NCBI RefSeq assembly: GCF_000154705.2
Contig: NZ_CM002917.1
Location: 2,250,461 to 2,314,460 of the forward strand
Source: Hoeflea phototrophica DFL-43
Lineage (GTDB): Bacteria > Pseudomonadota > Alphaproteobacteria > Rhizobiales > Rhizobiaceae
Reading direction: 5' to 3'
DNA: 64,000 nt
The notes beneath the pieces are model-generated. The model was not told where the DNA came from, did no database searches, and saw nothing but the letters and a program-made list of their open reading frames with translations. Position 1 is the stretch's first letter. Each line of letters starts with the position of its first letter. Both the position numbers and the translations under genes were made by a program. This document shows, in pieces, positions 61,218 to 64,000 of this stretch.

Positions 61218-62732
61218 ATGTTGGAAGGAATTCTCATAGGCCTGACAGCGGCGCTGACGCCATTCAATCTTATGATGGTGATCATGGGCTGTGTCGTGGG
61301 CACGTTCATCGGCATGTTGCCGGGACTTGGGCCGATGTCGATCATTGCGATCATGATCCCGGTGGCCATCGGGATCGGCGATCCCACCGCCGCTCTGATC
61401 CTGCTGTCAGGCGTTTACTACGGTGCAATCTTCGGCGGATCGACATCCTCGATCCTGCTCAACGCGCCGGGGGTCGCCGGAACGGTCGCCACCAGCTTCG
61501 ACGGCTACCCGATGGCGCGCAAGGGGCAAGCCGGAAAGGCCCTGACGATCGCCGCCATATCCAGCTTTGCCGGAGGCACCATCGGCGCCATCCTGTTGAT
61601 GATTTTCGCGCCGGCACTCTCCACCGTGGCCCTGCTATTCCACTCGGCTGAATACTTCGCCCTGATGGTTGTGGGCCTGTCGGCGATTGCTGCCTTTGCA
61701 GGCACGGGACAGGTCGCCAAGGCCCTGATGATGACGCTGCTCGGGCTGATGCTCGGCACCGTGGGCGAAGGTGCCTTGTCAAACACGCCGCGCTTCACCT
61801 TCGGAATGATGGAACTGCAAACCGGCTTTTCCTTCATCACCCTCGCCATGGCGATGTTCGCACTGCCCGAGGCGCTGTTCCTGGTCATGAATCCCGCCCG
61901 CGCAGCCACCGGTGAGAGCGGCAAGATCACCGGTCTGCGCATCACCGGCGCCGAAGCGCGCAAGATCGCTCCGGTGATCGGACGCCAATCGGTGCAGGGC
62001 TTCTTCATCGGCGTTCTGCCGGGCGCGGGTGCGACAATCGCCTCGTTCCTGGGCTATGCGGTTGAACGCAACATCGCCAAGGGCGCGGAGCAGGAAGAAT
62101 TCGGCAAGGGCTCGATCAAGGGGCTCGCAGCGCCGGAGACCGCCAACAACGCGGCCTGCACAGGATCCTTTGTGCCATTGCTGACGCTTGGCATCCCCGG
62201 TTCCGGCACCACCGCGATCCTGCTCGGAGCACTCTTGGCACTCAACGTGACCCCTGGTCCGCGGCTGATGACCGACACGCCCGAGGTGTTCTGGGCCGTC
62301 ATTATCTCCATGTATCTCGGCAATCTGGTGCTGTTGATCCTGAACCTGCCTCTGATCCCCTACATCGCGAAGATCCTGACCATCCCGCGCACCTTCTTGA
62401 TCCCGTTCATTCTGTTCTTTACCCTGATGGGCAGCTATCTGGGGCAGAACAATTCGACCGAGTTGCTGATCCTGGTCGGCTTCGGCGTGGTCGCGACAAT
62501 CCTGCGCTTTGCGGACTTCCCGTTGGCGCCCCTGCTGATCGGATTCATCCTCGGCACCATGCTCGAAAACAACTTCGCCCGGGCGATGCAGCTCTATGGC
62601 GGATTTGATTTCATTCTTGAACGCCCGATGACCATGGCTCTTCTGGTCGTGGCACTCATTCTGGTCGTACTGCCGAGTTACCGTGGCTATCGCGCCCGCA
62701 AACGCGCGGAAGGTGTGGCAGACGGCGATTGA
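61218..62732 (+). CDS. tctA: Tripartite tricarboxylate transporter large permease TctA
   Basis: This 504-residue membrane protein has about twelve hydrophobic segments and the TctA signature regions: GTFIGMLPGLGPMSIIAIMI, YYGAIFGGSTSSILLNAPG and, in the second half, FFIGVLPGAGATIASFLGYA with ETANNAACTGSFVPLLTLGI. It is the sodium- or proton-driven channel for citrate or related carboxylates delivered by TctC. The length is normal. It is the last gene of tctCBA and is convergent with doeB, 80 nt away. Confidence 0.94.
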   Translation: MLEGILIGLTAALTPFNLMMVIMGCVVGTFIGMLPGLGPMSIIAIMIPVAIGIGDPTAALILLSGVYYGAIFGGSTSSILLNAPGVAGTVATSFDGYPMARKGQAGKALTIAAISSFAGGTIGAILLMIFAPALSTVALLFHSAEYFALMVVGLSAIAAFAGTGQVAKALMMTLLGLMLGTVGEGALSNTPRFTFGMMELQTGFSFITLAMAMFALPEALFLVMNPARAATGESGKITGLRITGAEARKIAPVIGRQSVQGFFIGVLPGAGATIASFLGYAVERNIAKGAEQEEFGKGSIKGLAAPETANNAACTGSFVPLLTLGIPGSGTTAILLGALLALNVTPGPRLMTDTPEVFWAVIISMYLGNLVLLILNLPLIPYIAKILTIPRTFLIPFILFFTLMGSYLGQNNSTELLILVGFGVVATILRFADFPLAPLLIGFILGTMLENNFARAMQLYGGFDFILERPMTMALLVVALILVVLPSYRGYRARKRAEGVADGD

Positions 62733-62812
62733 TGCAGGCGACTGAGAACAACCAGCACAAACCGTGACCGATTTAAAAGACACAGAAGGGCGGACCCCGC
62801 CCTTCTCTCACC

Positions 62813-63802
62813 TCACACCTCGACGCCCACCACCGCCAGACAGTCGCCGGACTTAATCAGCCCCGGAAAATGCCGCGACACCAGCAGGCCCGAGCGCCGG
62901 GCACGATACTCGATCGGCAGACGGCCAGTGCGGTCAACGGGCCAGACACGGGCCACGACCTCACCATTCTCGACCGGATCACCCAGGTTCTTCATCGCCT
63001 CGAACATGCCGTCATCCTGGCAGAAGACGAAACAGTCCCCGTCCGGCATATCGAGCATTGTCGACGGCCCAATCTCCAGCTCACCCTTCATGATGCCGGT
63101 GTGCTTGAGCACGTTGCGCACGCCCTTTTTGGCGATCGCGTTCGATGTCGCGGTTGAGGATCCGCCGCCGCCGAGCTCGGTTGTCACGAAAATCTTGCCC
63201 TGATCCTCGACCGTTGTGTCGTACATGCCGACATTGTCGATCTCGAGCAGCATCATCGAGTAAGGCGCGTTGAAGGCTTCAACTGCAGCAACACAGGCCG
63301 CCTGCTGGTCCTCATTCTCAAGCACATGGGCCGAGGCGAAGGGAATAAAATCCAGTGTCTTGCCGCCGGAGTGAAAATCCAGAACGACATTGGCTTCCGG
63401 CAGCAAGACGTTGGTGAAGTAATCGGCGATCTTCTCCGTGACCGTCCCGCTGGGCGAACCCGGAAACGAGCGGTTCATGTTGCCCCTGTCGATTGGTGAA
63501 GTGCGTGTGCCCGCCCGGAACGCCGGGTAGTTCATCGCCGGAACAATGATCACCCGGCCCTCGATCTCACCTGCCTTCAGGCTCAGCGCCAGCTCCATCA
63601 AAGCGATCGGCCCTTCATACTCGTCACCGTGATTGGCGCCGGTCAGCAGCGCGCTCGGGCCAACGCCGTTCTTGATCACCGTAATCGGGATCATCACAGA
63701 TCCCCAGGCCGAATCGTCGCGGCTGTAGGGCAACCGCAAGAAGCCATGATGTTCGCCATCTTCGTCGAGCGGGATTGTGGGCGTGATGGGATTGGCGCTC
63801 AT
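62813..63802 (-). CDS. doeB: N-alpha-acetyl-L-2,4-diaminobutyrate deacetylase
   Basis: This 329-residue zinc enzyme of the AstE/AspA family acts in ectoine degradation, releasing acetate and 2,4-diaminobutyrate from the product of DoeA. Zinc ligands are in LLTGANHGDEYEGP (H-x2-E) and VVLDFHSGG (His). The FVTTELGGGGSSTA and RAGTRTSPIDRGNMNRSFPG segments are typical of DoeB. The start at 63802 lies 6 nt after the doeA stop. The neighbour being a doeA-like M24 peptidase supports the assignment. Confidence 0.87.
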   Translation of the reverse strand: MSANPITPTIPLDEDGEHHGFLRLPYSRDDSAWGSVMIPITVIKNGVGPSALLTGANHGDEYEGPIALMELALSLKAGEIEGRVIIVPAMNYPAFRAGTRTSPIDRGNMNRSFPGSPSGTVTEKIADYFTNVLLPEANVVLDFHSGGKTLDFIPFASAHVLENEDQQAACVAAVEAFNAPYSMMLLEIDNVGMYDTTVEDQGKIFVTTELGGGGSSTATSNAIAKKGVRNVLKHTGIMKGELEIGPSTMLDMPDGDCFVFCQDDGMFEAMKNLGDPVENGEVVARVWPVDRTGRLPIEYRARRSGLLVSRHFPGLIKSGDCLAVVGVEV

Positions 63803-63808
63803 GACATG

Positions 63809-64000
63809 TCAGTCCTTCACATAAAGCCGGCGCGGCACATCCGCGAGACATTCAGCCCCAGCGGCTCCGATGACGATGCTTTCGGTGATCTCGAAGCCCC
63901 AGTCGTCCATCCACAACCCGGTCATGAAATGAAAGGTCATGTTTTCTTCAAGCACGGTCTTGTCGCCGGGCCGCAGCGACATGGTGCGCTCGCCCCAATC
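63809..64000 (-). CDS. doeA: Ectoine hydrolase DoeA, C-terminal part (cut by window edge)
   Basis: Only the last 63 residues are present. They show the M24 (aminopeptidase P-like) C-terminus with metal-ligand glutamates in KTVLEENMTFHFMTGLW and FEITESIVIG. DoeA opens the ectoine ring to N-acetyl-diaminobutyrate. The pair doeA-doeB with 6 nt between them matches ectoine-degradation operons, which supports the name. The rest lies beyond the window. Confidence 0.75.
   Translation of the reverse strand, partial: DWGERTMSLRPGDKTVLEENMTFHFMTGLWMDDWGFEITESIVIGAAGAECLADVPRRLYVKD

Noticed and set aside
1-64000. CRISPR arrays, insertion sequences, prophage or defence genes
   Set aside because: No regularly spaced repeats, transposase, integrase, phage structural, toxin-antitoxin or restriction gene was recognised anywhere in the window.

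Overview
The window reads as one stretch of an alphaproteobacterial chromosome, most likely Hyphomicrobiales (Rhizobiales). Supporting signs are a C4-type 5-aminolevulinate synthase (hemA), phosphatidylcholine synthase (pcs), an IalB-type protein, a rhizobial hemP-hmuSTUV haem locus with a RirA-type IRO box, the SdhE/Mfd/RecG/GlmS/GlmU neighbourhood, and GC-rich dense coding with many 4-nt ATGA or GTGA overlaps. A marine or host-associated, Hoeflea-like lineage would fit the ectoine-degradation genes, but the genus is a guess.

Layout. 1-7569: a divergent GntR regulator (cut by the edge) and a six-gene catabolic operon: tautomerase/SnoaL fusion, HyuB, HyuA, an isochorismatase-fold protein lacking the usual cysteine, an isocitrate lyase/PEP mutase-type lyase, and a fumarate-reductase-like flavoprotein. 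I do not know its substrate. 7636-14887: haem uptake and its energy supply. hemP-hmuSTUV runs left and a secreted protein-exbB-exbD-exbD-tonB operon runs right, with one IRO box between the two promoters. The second ExbD has Asn at the proton-carrying Asp position. 14950-22541: penicillin-binding protein 1C and a thioester alpha-2-macroglobulin with a PAN domain. 22902-24604: a SqrR/BigR-like ArsR regulator and hemA. 24806-28940: a glutamine-synthetase-like enzyme divergent from a class III aminotransferase (polyamine use), then an acyltransferase. 29027-33747: a complete BMP-type nucleoside ABC importer.

34065-43768 is mixed housekeeping: quinone oxidoreductase, pcs, the DUF2182/DUF1326 pair, a UbiH-type hydroxylase, an AEC carrier, hspQ, an IalB-like protein, a YejA-like peptide-binding protein and a FrnE-type DsbA protein. 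43897-54070 is core genome: mfd, sdhE, recG, a DUF502 protein, glmS and glmU. 54209-56365 holds a DMT exporter, ccdA and tRNA-Lys(UUU). 56425-62732 is a tripartite tricarboxylate transporter (tctCBA) divergent from a TctDE-type two-component system whose kinase gene overlaps a gene for an extra periplasmic binding protein. 62813-64000 has doeB and the 3' end of doeA (ectoine catabolism).

No CRISPR array, insertion sequence, prophage or defence island was seen. The best candidates for undescribed biology are the two-ExbD stator with one inactive-looking subunit, the orphan six-gene catabolic operon, the cysteine-rich DUF2182/DUF1326 pair, and the periplasmic protein encoded within the TctDE operon.
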